Assembly (NCBI GenBank): GCA_947624485.1
Contig: CANQKM010000001.1
Location: forward strand, 1 to 64,000
Source of the DNA: an uncultured Clostridia bacterium
Lineage (GTDB): Bacteria > Bacillota > Clostridia > UBA1381
Length of the DNA: 64,000 nt
Direction: 5' to 3'
Shown: one piece after another, positions 7,432 to 16,053 of the stretch
Numbering within the stretch: position 1 is the first letter of the stretch
Layout of the letters: every line of letters starts with the position of its first letter
The notes under the pieces: model-generated
The model's input: the letters and a program-made list of their open reading frames with translations, nothing else
Databases searched by the model: none
What the model was told of the DNA's origin: nothing
Program-made: the position numbers and the translations under genes

Positions 7432-8887
7432 TGAAATATTTGAATATATGCTTGCGGGCGTACCGGATGATTACGACATTTCGGCAGGCTCGTTTTTTTA
7501 TGATTTGCTTTATCCGGTCGCGGAACAGATATATTTCCTGCAGCAGAAAATACAGGACTTATCGACTAACACATTCGCGCTGACCGCAGTTGGCGAATAC
7601 CTCGACCGCAAGGCAGCCGAGCAGGGCTTGACGCGCCGCGCGGGTACGTTTGCGAGGGGTATGGTTCGGATCTACGGCAATCGCGGCGAGATTGTCAATA
7701 GGAACGCAAAGGTCGCGGCGGATAATATTCTGTTTGCCATAGACGAAACGGCGACCATTCCCGAAGCGGGATATGTGGACGTGGGTGCTACCTGTATCAT
7801 GGTTGGGAGTGTCGGCAACGTCAAGGTCGGTGAAATAAACCGCTTTCCGGTTACGCTGCCGGGACTTACTGCGGTTGAGAATATAACGGAATTTACGGGC
7901 GGTTATCCGCAGGAGAGCGATGTTGACCTGCTGGAGCGATATATCGAAAAAGTATCACATCCGACAGCCAGCGGAAACATCTACCATTACATCGAATGGG
8001 CGAAGGAAGTCAGCGGCGTCGGCGATGTGCGCGTTATACCGCTCTGGAATGGTAACGGTACGGTCAAAGTCGTTATCGTTGATTCCGACAATCAGCCCGC
8101 CGGTGAGGATTTGATAGAAGCGGTCAAGTCGCACATTGAGGAACAGCGACCAATCGGAGCGGAGGTTACCGTAGTGAGCGCGACTGCTCTTACTATTAAC
8201 ATATCTGTAAATATCATCACAGACGGTTCGGACGGGATCCAAGACGCGGTTGAGGAAAGCATCAAAGGCTATCTCGCGGACGAGGCGTTAAAGAAATCGT
8301 ATGTGTCCTACGCAAAGGTCGGCAGCTTTATCCTGTCGGTCGCGGGCGTAGAGGATACCACGTTGTCTGTTAAACTGTCAAAGGATGCGACCGAAAATGA
8401 CATAGCGTTTATTCGCAGTCTTGCGGGGAATCATTCCTTTGCAGATTACAGAGAGAGCAACCGACAAAACAGAGGCACATATTGGCTATTCAATATTTTA
8501 GTGTATGGATTTTTAGCTATTATAGCGCTAATTGCTGTATTTAACATAATGAATTGTATCTCCATGAGCGTGTCGGCAAAGCTAAAGCAATACGGTGCAA
8601 TGCGCGCAATAGGCATGGACAGCGGCCAGTTTACGAAGATGATAACGGCAGAAACAATCACCTATGCTGCGCTTGGCTGTCTTATTGGGATTGCCGCAGG
8701 TCTGCCGCTCAACAGACAGTTGTTTGAAACATTGGTTACATCGCACTTTGGTGTTCCGTGGACATTTCCTGTTTTCCCGGTTATTATAATACTGATTTTG
8801 ATTGCCACTGCTTCCGCCGCTGCGGTATATGCCCCTTCGAGGCGGATTAAAAATATGTCGGTGATAGAAGTGATCGCGGATGAGTGA
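7421..8887 (+). CDS. Chimeric gene: baseplate J (XkdT-like) fused to FtsX-type ABC permease C-terminus
   Basis: One open frame of 488 residues from the ATG at 7421 (GGAGG lies 8 nt upstream; the track ATG at 7415 is too close). Residues 1 to about 315 are a baseplate J/XkdT protein (SEIFEYMLAGVPDDYDISAGS, YLDRKAAEQGLTR, FTGGYPQESDVDLLERY, SHPTASGNIYHYIEWA). From about 'KLSKDATENDIAFIRSLAG' onward it is instead the last third of an FtsX/MacB-like permease, with FADYRESNRQ, VSAKLKQYGAMRAIGM, two or three membrane helices and a SVIEVIADE end. The junction lies around 8365-8385. A functional fusion is unlikely; a recombination scar or an assembly join are both possible. Confidence 0.8.
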   Translation: MTLSEIFEYMLAGVPDDYDISAGSFFYDLLYPVAEQIYFLQQKIQDLSTNTFALTAVGEYLDRKAAEQGLTRRAGTFARGMVRIYGNRGEIVNRNAKVAADNILFAIDETATIPEAGYVDVGATCIMVGSVGNVKVGEINRFPVTLPGLTAVENITEFTGGYPQESDVDLLERYIEKVSHPTASGNIYHYIEWAKEVSGVGDVRVIPLWNGNGTVKVVIVDSDNQPAGEDLIEAVKSHIEEQRPIGAEVTVVSATALTINISVNIITDGSDGIQDAVEESIKGYLADEALKKSYVSYAKVGSFILSVAGVEDTTLSVKLSKDATENDIAFIRSLAGNHSFADYRESNRQNRGTYWLFNILVYGFLAIIALIAVFNIMNCISMSVSAKLKQYGAMRAIGMDSGQFTKMITAETITYAALGCLIGIAAGLPLNRQLFETLVTSHFGVPWTFPVFPVIIILILIATASAAAVYAPSRRIKNMSVIEVIADE

Positions 8888-9148
8888 TTTGAGGACGTAG
8901 AAAATTTTAACCGCATTTTCGAGAGTAGGAATATAAACATAAGGGGTATGTCGATTTTGGCATTTTTGTCATTAAAAAATCAAGTGTTTATGCGGGTTTC
9001 AGAACTATAAATATCTTAATAAATGTGGACATATATATATGTATCAAAAAGGCATATCGCTTGAATGAATTGCGATATGCCTTTTCTTGCACCCTGTCCG
9101 ACAGCCTGTCATAAAATTATTGATTATACTGTCTTATGTGAGGTATCC
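8867..9148 (+). repeat. Right copy of the ~280-bp direct repeat
   Basis: Counterpart of 3474-3747. It begins inside the permease C-terminus, so this is the copy still attached to its original gene, and continues through the same non-coding blocks to GTGAGGTATCC at 9148. Beyond 9148 the sequence differs from the left copy and leads into the recombinase relic. Confidence 0.85.
9046..9085 (+). terminator. Terminator-like hairpin in right repeat
   Basis: The stem arms AAAAAGGCATATCGC and GCGATATGCCTTTT match the left copy, but the loop is TTGAATGAATT instead of AATTCAA, close to an inverted loop. It terminates the permease transcript in this copy. Confidence 0.75.
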
Positions 9149-9201
9149 ATTCTGGCACTCCTTGTAAAATGGTTCTTGTTCTGTTTTTAGGAAAGAAAAA
9201 A

Positions 9202-9226
9202 GCAAGATATTGTCAAAACATCTTGC
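9202..9226 (-). terminator. Leftward terminator-like hairpin without a visible gene
   Basis: GCAAGAT and ATCTTGC flank an 11-nt loop; on the minus strand it is followed by TTTTTTC. No minus-strand gene ends here, so it is probably left over from a deleted element. Confidence 0.5.
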
Positions 9227-9294
9227 GATTTCTTATAGCATTGTTTGTAGCTGTCCTAAAATCCTTGATTTTATGCGGTTTTTTAGACCTTCCT

Positions 9295-9638
9295 TAATTA
9301 TTATTACGGAAGCGGAGCAAAAGGAAGTTTCGGAAAAGATTACGGCGCTCCAAAACGAATTGGACAGCGACATGAGCAAAGCGGTCACTTCCGATATGTT
9401 TATGGCTTCCGTCCGCAAATATACGCGGGCGAGGAAATTAACGCCGAGAATGCTCAATGAGCTTATAGAGAAAATCGAAGTCCATCAGGCGGAAAAGATT
9501 GACGGCAAAACCGTACAGAAACATACAATTTACTACAACTGCATAGGAAATATCGAAATCCCCGACCTTGACAAGCTGCCGGATAATAACGTATCGCTTA
9601 ACACAAGGCAGGGCGTAGATGTTCACTATGCGGCATAG
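9295..9638 (+). pseudogene. C-terminal fragment of a large serine recombinase
   Basis: The recognisable part starts near ITEAEQKEVSEKI and continues as a charged coiled-coil segment, then TPRMLNELIEKIEVHQAEKIDG and YYNCIGNIEIPDL, the typical C-terminus of TndX/TnpX-like recombinases. The catalytic and DNA-binding parts are missing. The track ORF start at 9210 lies in unrelated sequence. It faces the opposite way from the recombinase at 1-467, so the two are not halves of one uninterrupted gene. It ends 70 bp from the tRNA-Met, suggesting an old element integrated beside that tRNA. Confidence 0.75.
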
Positions 9639-9656
9639 ACGGATTTATGCGAATAT

Positions 9657-9704
9657 AAAAAACGAGTGTTCCATTGGATTACTCAAATCCAATGTGAACA
9701 CTCG
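9657..9704 (-). terminator. Terminator of tRNA-Met
   Basis: On the minus strand GAGTGTTC-AC-ATTGGATT pairs with AATCCAAT-GG-AACACTC around a five-base loop and is followed by GTTTTTT, just downstream of the tRNA. Confidence 0.85.
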
Positions 9705-9707
9705 GTA

Positions 9708-9784
9708 TGGTAGCGGTAAGTGGATTTGAACCACTGACACTGCGGGTATGAACCGCATGCTCTAGCCAACTGAGCTATACCGCC
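9708..9784 (-). tRNA. tRNA-Met (CAT anticodon)
   Basis: 77 nt including encoded CCA. Acceptor GGCGGTA/TACCGCT with a G-U first pair, D arm GCTC...GAGC, anticodon arm TGCGG-TTCATAC-CCGCA, T arm AGTGG-TTCAAAT-CCACT. The anticodon is CAT. The stem lacks the three G-C pairs of initiators, so it is elongator Met or the Ile2 species that needs TilS. It marks the right border of the accessory region. Confidence 0.92.
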
Positions 9785-9913
9785 ATAGCAACGTTACATA
9801 TTATAAACGATAATTTTTTATTTGTCAAGCACTTTTTCAAAAAATTGTTAATCATTGCCGTCATTGCATGTTCAAGCTGACGCAAAAAGCGCGTTTTGCA
9901 GCTTAAACGGTTA

Positions 9914-9942
9914 TGGACACAGAGCAAAAATTGTGATAAAAT
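9914..9942 (+). promoter_or_regulatory. Promoter of the 5'-nucleotidase gene
   Basis: TGGACA (9914-9919), 17 bp, TAAAAT (9937-9942), then a leader of about 55 nt with a small GCGG/CCGC hairpin before the AGAGGAA ribosome site. Confidence 0.6.
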
Positions 9943-10003
9943 ATAATATAGCGGCGGTGAAAACCGCGCCGATATTAAATTGACATTGAAAAGAGGAATT
10001 ATC

Positions 10004-12241
10004 ATGAAGGATTTGAGGTTTAGAAGAGCTGCGGCGATTCTCGTATCTGCTGCGACGGTGTTTTCGTTTGCACTGCCCGCGATAGCGGACGGCGGCACGA
10101 AGGAAGTATCGCTTCATCTCGCGGCATATTACAATGACGCCAAAACGCTTTTGGGTGTCAAGGAAATACGGGGCAGCCTAAGCAAAGACGAGGTTGACGC
10201 GCTCGTTGATATTTACGAGCCGGAAAATGCCGACAAAGCCAAGGTGTTTGAATGGACGGATAACATTGAGCCGACAACGGAAAACAGCGGCAGAGAGGTT
10301 GACATATCCGACGAGCCGGAGGTCGTGATCCTTCACACCAACGATATGCACGGTGCGCTTGCAGGATCATCATCGGTTATAGGCTCGGACAGCGTGGCGG
10401 CGCTTAAAAAGCTTGACAACGCAATTCTTGCCGACGCCGGAGACGCTTCTCAGGGAGTTGCGCTCGCGTCACAGTCGAAGGGCGAGAGCGTAATAAAAAT
10501 CATGAACGCGGCGGGCTATGACGTTATGGCAGCCGGCAACCACGAGTTCGACTACGGTCTTGGCCATTTCAAAGAGCTTAGGGATATGGCAAACTTCCCA
10601 ATCATATCGGCGAATACATACAAGGGCGACGCGCTTTTGTGCGCCGACGGCGACAATAACGGCGCAAACGTTATTATTGATAAAAACGGCGTAAAAGTCG
10701 GTATATTCGCGCTCACCACGCAGAACACAAGAACATCGACAAAACCCGAAAACGTGGCGGGCGTTGAATTTAAAGACGAGATCGAAACCGCGAAGGAACA
10801 AGTAGCGGATTTGGAAAGTAAGAATGCGGACGTAATAATCGCGCTCACGCATATGGGCGACACGGACGAGGGCGAGTGTACGAGTTTAGAGCTTGCCGAG
10901 GCGCTCAAGGACACTGAGCTTGACGCGATCATCGACGGTCACACGCACCATGTGGTAAACAAAAAAGTCGGCAACATCACGATCGCGCAGACCGGCACGG
11001 GCAGCGTAAACGTCGGCAGAATGGCAATCAACATTGAAGAAAACGGCGAGGTTACAATAGATGAAACAATGCTCTCGCGCGCTTTCTTCAACAACATCAC
11101 TCCTGATGCGGAGGTTACAAAAACAATAACCGACGCAAGCTCTGAGCTCGACAAAACTCTTAAACAGAAAATCGGCGAAACGAAAACAACGCTCTGGGGC
11201 GGCTCTATAAGAGGCGTGATAACGGAGGGACGCGTAGGCGAAACCAACTTCGGAAGCCTCATCTGCGACGCGATGATAGAGGAAGCAAAAAATCTTGTGC
11301 CTGACAAGTACAAAGACGCGGAAGGCAATATAACGGCTCCGATAGTAGCTATTGAAAACGGCGGCGGCTACCGCGCGAGCATTCCGAACGGTCAAATCAC
11401 GCTCGGTCATATCATAGACGCGCTGCCGTTCGCGAACAATGTGCGCATTATGGAGATAACTCCGAAACAGCTCTACAGCGCCCTTGAGGGATATATTTCA
11501 AGCGAGAAGAACGGCACACCGATCGGCGTAACGGCGCAGGATGATGAAACGGGCTTCCTGACGGCAACATACGAGGGCAGCTTCCCGCAGATAGGCGGTA
11601 TGCGTATCTGCTACGATCCGAATAAGCCTGTCGGCGAAAAGATAGAAGTCATTTCTCTCATCGCCGGCAACACAGACTTGGATAAAAACGACGACACGAC
11701 AGAGCTGATCCTCGCGTCGCACGACTATATAATAGGCGCGGAGGACATGATCGCCGAGGGCAGCGGACTTACGGAAACAGTCACCGCATACATCAATTCC
11801 ATGACCGAAGGCGGTACAAAGCCGCTTGAATTCCCCGTAACGCTGGGAAGAATAATCACAACGGCTCATAACCCCGACAACTACACCTACACCGCGCATA
11901 TAACTCTCACAAATGCAAGCTCTCTTGCCGCGGACAGCGAGGTTCCGGTATACGTCGACGGAGAAGCGTATGATAAAGCGGCTGTCGTAAAAGACGAGGA
12001 AATCAAGATCCCGGGAAAGGACGAGAACGGAAACGAAATCGTCAAAGAAATGTTGAATGTCAGGACGCTCAATATAGAGCTTCCCGACGGTCCTCATGCG
12101 ATTAAGCTGTTCCCCGAGCAGGAGGAGGTATACGTAAACAACTACAGCGGAAACGGTATACTGTATACCTATAACGGACTGACGCTCAAATATCCCGAGC
12201 TTGAATACGACGCGGAAAAGATAGAGCAGCCGGCAGGCTGA
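10004..12241 (+). CDS. Secreted 5'-nucleotidase/metallophosphatase (UshA-like)
   Basis: 745 residues from the ATG at 10004 (AAGAGGAA upstream; the track TTG start is unnecessary). A signal peptide with cleavage near AIADGG is clear. The calcineurin-like phosphatase domain starts near residue 105 with ILHTNDMHG and continues with NHEFDYG, THMGDTDEG and DGHTHHV, all metal ligands being present. The 5'-nucleotidase C-terminal domain has ENGGGYRASIPNGQITLGHIIDALPFANN. A further beta-rich tail of ~120 residues has no sorting signal. It likely hydrolyses extracellular nucleotides or UDP-sugars for salvage. Monocistronic between its own promoter and terminator. Confidence 0.9.
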   Translation: MKDLRFRRAAAILVSAATVFSFALPAIADGGTKEVSLHLAAYYNDAKTLLGVKEIRGSLSKDEVDALVDIYEPENADKAKVFEWTDNIEPTTENSGREVDISDEPEVVILHTNDMHGALAGSSSVIGSDSVAALKKLDNAILADAGDASQGVALASQSKGESVIKIMNAAGYDVMAAGNHEFDYGLGHFKELRDMANFPIISANTYKGDALLCADGDNNGANVIIDKNGVKVGIFALTTQNTRTSTKPENVAGVEFKDEIETAKEQVADLESKNADVIIALTHMGDTDEGECTSLELAEALKDTELDAIIDGHTHHVVNKKVGNITIAQTGTGSVNVGRMAINIEENGEVTIDETMLSRAFFNNITPDAEVTKTITDASSELDKTLKQKIGETKTTLWGGSIRGVITEGRVGETNFGSLICDAMIEEAKNLVPDKYKDAEGNITAPIVAIENGGGYRASIPNGQITLGHIIDALPFANNVRIMEITPKQLYSALEGYISSEKNGTPIGVTAQDDETGFLTATYEGSFPQIGGMRICYDPNKPVGEKIEVISLIAGNTDLDKNDDTTELILASHDYIIGAEDMIAEGSGLTETVTAYINSMTEGGTKPLEFPVTLGRIITTAHNPDNYTYTAHITLTNASSLAADSEVPVYVDGEAYDKAAVVKDEEIKIPGKDENGNEIVKEMLNVRTLNIELPDGPHAIKLFPEQEEVYVNNYSGNGILYTYNGLTLKYPELEYDAEKIEQPAG

Positions 12242-12257
12242 CGCATACAAAACAGAT

Positions 12258-12285
12258 AAACGGACGGATTACCGTCCGTTTTTTT
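12258..12285 (+). terminator. Terminator of the 5'-nucleotidase gene
   Basis: AAACGGACGG-ATTA-CCGTCCGTTT followed by four more T. Confidence 0.9.
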
Positions 12286-12295
12286 GTGCGCGGAT

Positions 12296-12363
12296 TTTGT
12301 CGTAACATTTTTTATATTCGACAACCGACTTTGACATTTTTCTCATATATGCAGGAGTATAAT
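12296..12363 (+). promoter_or_regulatory. Spo0A-type promoter of spoIIGA-sigE
   Basis: TTTGTCGTAA (12296-12305) and TTCGACAA (12317-12324, reverse of TTGTCGAA) resemble Spo0A boxes. Downstream are TTGACA (12331-12336) and TATAAT (12358-12363) separated by 21 bp. The over-long spacer plus upstream 0A boxes is the known design of the Bacillus spoIIG promoter, where Spo0A~P repositions SigA polymerase. Confidence 0.8.
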
Positions 12364-12383
12364 ACATCATAGAGGTGGTCAAA

Positions 12384-13223
12384 ATGATTGTGTACGCCGA
12401 CGTGTTGTTTCTGATAAATTTCATATCGTCGTACATCATGCTCCGTCTCATTGAATGTATTATATTAAAACGGCGCGCAAAAACAGTTAGGATTATTATT
12501 GCCGCAGCGGTCGGCGGTATTGCTTCGGTGACGGTTTTCTGTGCGGACATACCGTATGCGCTGCTTCTGCCGATTAAGACATTATCCGCCGTAATAATGG
12601 TATTTACGGCATTTTTCAACCGCGGCGGACATATTCTGCATACTGTTTTGTGGCTTTTTGCGCTGTCGGGTATGACCGTGGCGGCGGCGATGCTGCTCGC
12701 GATGCTGCTCGGCAACGAGACGGGCGTTCTCGTAAAATGCGGAACGATATATTTTGACCTTCCGTCCGGCGTATTTTTACCGCTTTTTATACTGTCGTAC
12801 GCGGCTGTGGCGCTGTTTATGAAAATACTGCAAAACCGCCGCGCAAAAAGGCGGTATTCGGTGACAATATCATACGGCGGCAAAAAAATCACCGTTCCGG
12901 CATTATTCGACAGCGGCAACCTTCTCCGTGATCCGCTGTCGGGGAAGTGTGTGAGCGTACTCGAATGGGATAAAGCGAAAGAGCTTATCGGCGCGGACTA
13001 CGGGTTTGACACGCTTTTGGAGCATACGGGCGATGTGATTTTAAGAGCCGTGCCGTACCGCGGCATAAACGGCGCGGACGGCATAATATATGCTTTTACC
13101 GCCGACGAAATGGAAATACCCGAGGAAAGAAAGTCGGCTGAAAACACCCTTATAGGGCTGTACAACGGAAGGCTGTCGCCGGACGGGGAATATAACGCGC
13201 TTGTAAACTCGGCGCTATTGTGA
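12384..13223 (+). CDS. spoIIGA: Sigma-E processing peptidase SpoIIGA
   Basis: 279 residues from the ATG at 12384, preceded by GAGGTGG; the track GTG at 12375 overlaps that site. The N-terminal ~150 residues form five membrane helices; the C-terminal domain has the aspartic-protease motif [13 protein letters not shown] around residue 177. SpoIIGA sits in the forespore septum and cleaves the pro-sequence of SigE after a signal from SpoIIR. It lies 14 nt before sigE, the conserved spoIIG arrangement. Identification by motif, topology and neighbour is strong. Confidence 0.93.
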   Translation: MIVYADVLFLINFISSYIMLRLIECIILKRRAKTVRIIIAAAVGGIASVTVFCADIPYALLLPIKTLSAVIMVFTAFFNRGGHILHTVLWLFALSGMTVAAAMLLAMLLGNETGVLVKCGTIYFDLPSGVFLPLFILSYAAVALFMKILQNRRAKRRYSVTISYGGKKITVPALFDSGNLLRDPLSGKCVSVLEWDKAKELIGADYGFDTLLEHTGDVILRAVPYRGINGADGIIYAFTADEMEIPEERKSAENTLIGLYNGRLSPDGEYNALVNSALL

Positions 13224-13237
13224 AGGGAGCGAAAAAC

Positions 13238-13951
13238 ATGGAACTGCTGAATACGCTGAAAAGGACATTTATGTTTATAGGGACGAACCCCTTAAAATGC
13301 GATGAGGTATACTATATCGGCGGCAGCGACACACTTCCCGCTCCGCTATCAAAGGAGGAAGAGGCGCGTCTTATCGCAATGCTTGCCGAGGGCGACATGT
13401 CGGTAAAAACGACGCTGATCGAGCATAATCTGCGTCTTGTGGTATATATCGCGCGTAAATTCGAGAATACGGGCATATACGTAGAGGATTTAATCTCGAT
13501 AGGCACAATAGGTCTTATAAAGGCGATAAACACATTTAAGCCCGACAAAAATATAAAGCTCGCGACGTACGCGTCAAGGTGCATTGAAAACGAGATACTT
13601 ATGTATTTAAGGAAAAATTCAAATATGCGCAGTGAAATCTCGATAGACGAGCCGCTTAACGTTGACTGGGACGGCAATGAGCTTCTGCTGTCGGACATAC
13701 TCGGAACGGACAACGACGTTATATGCAAAAACATAGAGGACGAGGTTGACAAGGCATTGCTCGCCGACGCGCTGTCAAAGCTCACGAGCCGCGAACAGCA
13801 GATCATGAAAATGCGCTTCGGTCTGGGCAGGGAAAAGGAGAAAACACAGAAGGAGGTCGCCGACATACTCGGCATATCGCAGTCGTACATTTCACGGCTT
13901 GAAAAAAGGATAATCGGAAGGCTGAAAAAGGAAATAGTAAAAATGTCATAA
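13238..13951 (+). CDS. sigE: Sporulation sigma factor SigE (pro-form)
   Basis: 237 residues from the ATG at 13238, following AAGGGAG. The N-terminal pro-sequence ends in [17 protein letters not shown], very close to the SpoIIGA cleavage region of Bacillus pro-SigE. Region 2 shows [16 protein letters not shown] and [13 protein letters not shown]; region 4 shows [21 protein letters not shown]. SigE directs early mother-cell transcription. Cotranscribed with spoIIGA under the Spo0A promoter. Confidence 0.95.
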   Translation: MELLNTLKRTFMFIGTNPLKCDEVYYIGGSDTLPAPLSKEEEARLIAMLAEGDMSVKTTLIEHNLRLVVYIARKFENTGIYVEDLISIGTIGLIKAINTFKPDKNIKLATYASRCIENEILMYLRKNSNMRSEISIDEPLNVDWDGNELLLSDILGTDNDVICKNIEDEVDKALLADALSKLTSREQQIMKMRFGLGREKEKTQKEVADILGISQSYISRLEKRIIGRLKKEIVKMS

Positions 13952-14017
13952 TACATATCCGCGTCATATTCTTATACATACCGCGCACCGCGCGGGAATA
14001 ACAAGGAGGTAAGGGAT

Positions 14018-14788
14018 ATGACGAACAAGGTGGAAATCTGCGGAGTAAACACATCTAAGCTTCCGGTACTGTCAAGAGAAGAAAAGAACGCGTTGTTCAT
14101 AAAAATAAAGCAGGGGGATAAAGAAGCGCGCGAGACGTTTGTAAAAGGAAATCTGCGTCTTGTGCTGAGCGTAATACAGCGGTTTAAAAGCAGGGGAGAG
14201 AACCCCGACGATCTGTTTCAGGTCGGATGTATAGGACTGATAAAAGCGATCGACAACTTCGACCTGTCGCAGAACGTGCAGTTTTCAACATACGCCGTGC
14301 CTATGATAATCGGCGAAATACGCCGTTACCTTCGTGACAACAACGCCATACGCGTGAGCCGCTCACTTAAGGATATAGCGTACAAGGCTATGCACGTAAG
14401 AGAAAAGCTCATAAACGCGAACTCAAAAGAGCCGACCATATCGGAAATCGCAAATGAGCTTAACCTCCCTAAAGAAGACGTCGCGCTCGCGCTTGACGCG
14501 ATAGCCGAGCCGGTGTCGCTGTTCGAGCCTGTGTACCATGACGGCGGCGAGGCGATATACGTAATGGATCAGGTAAAAGATTCAAAAAACGTGGATGAAA
14601 ACTGGCTTCGCAGCATAGCATTAAGTGAGGCGATGAAGCATCTCGGAGCGAGGGAAAAACACATACTTGACCTTCGGTTTTTCAAAAGCAGGACACAGAT
14701 GGAGGTGGCGAAGGAAATAGGAATATCACAGGCGCAGGTGTCGCGTCTCGAAAAAAACGCGCTGAAGCAGCTTCGGAAATATATATAG
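14018..14788 (+). CDS. sigG: Late forespore sigma factor SigG
   Basis: 256 residues starting at the ATG at 14018 behind AAGGAGGTAAGGG. The N-terminus NKVEICGVNTSKLPVLS is diagnostic of SigG, followed by region 2 (DLFQVGCIGLIKAIDNFDLSQNVQFSTYAVPMI), region 3 and region 4 (VAKEIGISQAQVSRLEKNALKQLRKYI). It controls late forespore genes after engulfment. It follows sigE by 66 bp, the conserved spoIIG-sigG order; the gap holds a CCGCGC/GCGCGG hairpin and no promoter I would defend. Confidence 0.95.
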   Translation: MTNKVEICGVNTSKLPVLSREEKNALFIKIKQGDKEARETFVKGNLRLVLSVIQRFKSRGENPDDLFQVGCIGLIKAIDNFDLSQNVQFSTYAVPMIIGEIRRYLRDNNAIRVSRSLKDIAYKAMHVREKLINANSKEPTISEIANELNLPKEDVALALDAIAEPVSLFEPVYHDGGEAIYVMDQVKDSKNVDENWLRSIALSEAMKHLGAREKHILDLRFFKSRTQMEVAKEIGISQAQVSRLEKNALKQLRKYI

Positions 14789-14820
14789 CAAAAAATATGT
14801 CAAAAAAATCAATGTCGCTC

Positions 14821-14849
14821 TTGCAATTCGGTAAAATTTCGTGTATAAT
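14821..14849 (+). promoter_or_regulatory. Promoter of the PucR-type regulator gene
   Basis: TTGCAA (14821-14826), 17 bp, TATAAT (14844-14849), then GGAGGA at 14884 ahead of the ATG at 14896. Confidence 0.7.
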
Positions 14850-14895
14850 AAACATATATATATGCGTAACAAATGCGAAAAATGGAGGAATGACA

Positions 14896-15981
14896 ATGAT
14901 TAGCAAGGCGTTTCAGGATATAGTAAGCCAGATGTCCGAGGTGTTCCCGAAGAAATTCGGCATAGCCGATTCTCACGGTCTTGTACTTGCGTCAAACGGC
15001 TCCGAGCCTTCGGGCGAGACGGTGGACGATTTGGTAACCGTTGCGGCAAACAGCGAGAAACTGCTCTTTAAGGACGGATATACGGTACGCACGGTGTCGA
15101 ATAAGCCGTACACCGAGTACATGGTATACGTTGAGGGTACCGATGAAGTGTCAAAATACTGCTGCAATTCGCTTGTTGTTGCAGCCAATAACGTGCGCCA
15201 TTACTACGACGAAAAATACGATAAAAACAATTTCATGCAGAACATTATATTCGATAACATTCTTCCGTTCGATTTACATCAGAAAGCGCGTGAGCTGCAT
15301 GTTGAAATAGACGTGCCGCGCGCGGCATACTATATAAAGGTGCTTGACGAGGGTGAAAACGGTATTTACGACGTTCTCCGCAACATGTTCCCCGACAAGG
15401 AAAGGGATTTTGTCATAAACATCGATGCGGAAAATCTCGTGCTTATAAAAGAGCTTCACGACGGCGAGGACTCCGGCAAACTCGAAGAAACGGCGCAGGC
15501 GATCGTCGATACCGTGAATGCCGAAACGATGCACACGGTATGCGTCGGCGTAAGCACAATAGCGAACAATATCGACCGCATAAACGGCGCGTACAAGGAA
15601 GCGCAGATTGCGATTGAGGTCGGTAAGGTGTTCGACGATGAAAAGTATATATTAAATTACGACAGCCTCGGCATAGGAAGGCTTATATACCAGCTTCCCA
15701 TTAAGCTGTGCGAGCTTTTCCTCAAAGAGGTGTTCAAGAAGGGCGACATTTCGACGCTCGACGACGAGACGATTCTCACCATTAACAAATTCTTTGAGAA
15801 CGACCTCAACGTCAGCGAAACATCGAGACAGCTCTTTGTACACAGAAACACGCTTGTATACAGACTTGAGAAGATATATAAGCTTACGGGCCTCGATCTC
15901 CGCAAGTTTGACCAGGCGATAGTATTTAAGGTAGCCATGATGGTTTACAAATATCTCGAATCAAATTCGATGAAAATATAA
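14896..15981 (+). CDS. PucR/CdaR-type helix-turn-helix regulator
   Basis: 361 residues from the ATG at 14896 (GGAGGA 7 nt upstream; the track start lies upstream of the promoter). The N-terminal ~110 residues resemble a sugar-diacid-recognition type sensor (FGIADSHGLVLASNGSE). The middle is a GGDEF-like PucR domain. The C-terminus has the PucR HTH (LNVSETSRQLFVHRNTLVYRLEKIYKLTGLDLRK). These activators sense small carboxylates or purine breakdown signals. No obvious target is adjacent, so the ligand is unknown. Confidence 0.8.
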   Translation: MISKAFQDIVSQMSEVFPKKFGIADSHGLVLASNGSEPSGETVDDLVTVAANSEKLLFKDGYTVRTVSNKPYTEYMVYVEGTDEVSKYCCNSLVVAANNVRHYYDEKYDKNNFMQNIIFDNILPFDLHQKARELHVEIDVPRAAYYIKVLDEGENGIYDVLRNMFPDKERDFVINIDAENLVLIKELHDGEDSGKLEETAQAIVDTVNAETMHTVCVGVSTIANNIDRINGAYKEAQIAIEVGKVFDDEKYILNYDSLGIGRLIYQLPIKLCELFLKEVFKKGDISTLDDETILTINKFFENDLNVSETSRQLFVHRNTLVYRLEKIYKLTGLDLRKFDQAIVFKVAMMVYKYLESNSMKI

Positions 15982-15995
15982 ATGCGAATAGCGTT

Positions 15996-16041
15996 GGCTG
16001 CCGCGCAAGCTTTGTAGTGAAGGCGCGGCAGCCGTTTTTTT
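15996..16041 (+). terminator. Terminator after the PucR-type gene
   Basis: GGCTGCCGCGC pairs with GCGCGGCAGCC across a 16-nt loop, then GTTTTTTT. The following AGGGAG is the ribosome site of the protease gene. Confidence 0.85.
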
Positions 16042-16053
16042 AGGGAGAAGATT

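Noticed and set aside
3312-9640. Complete prophage or contractile injection system
   Set aside because: Only hub/baseplate genes are present; sheath, tube, tape measure, capsid, terminase and lysis genes are absent.
13952-14017. SigE- or SigF/G-type promoter between sigE and sigG
   Set aside because: Boxes such as CATATT and CATACC occur, but spacing does not fit any consensus well enough to claim.
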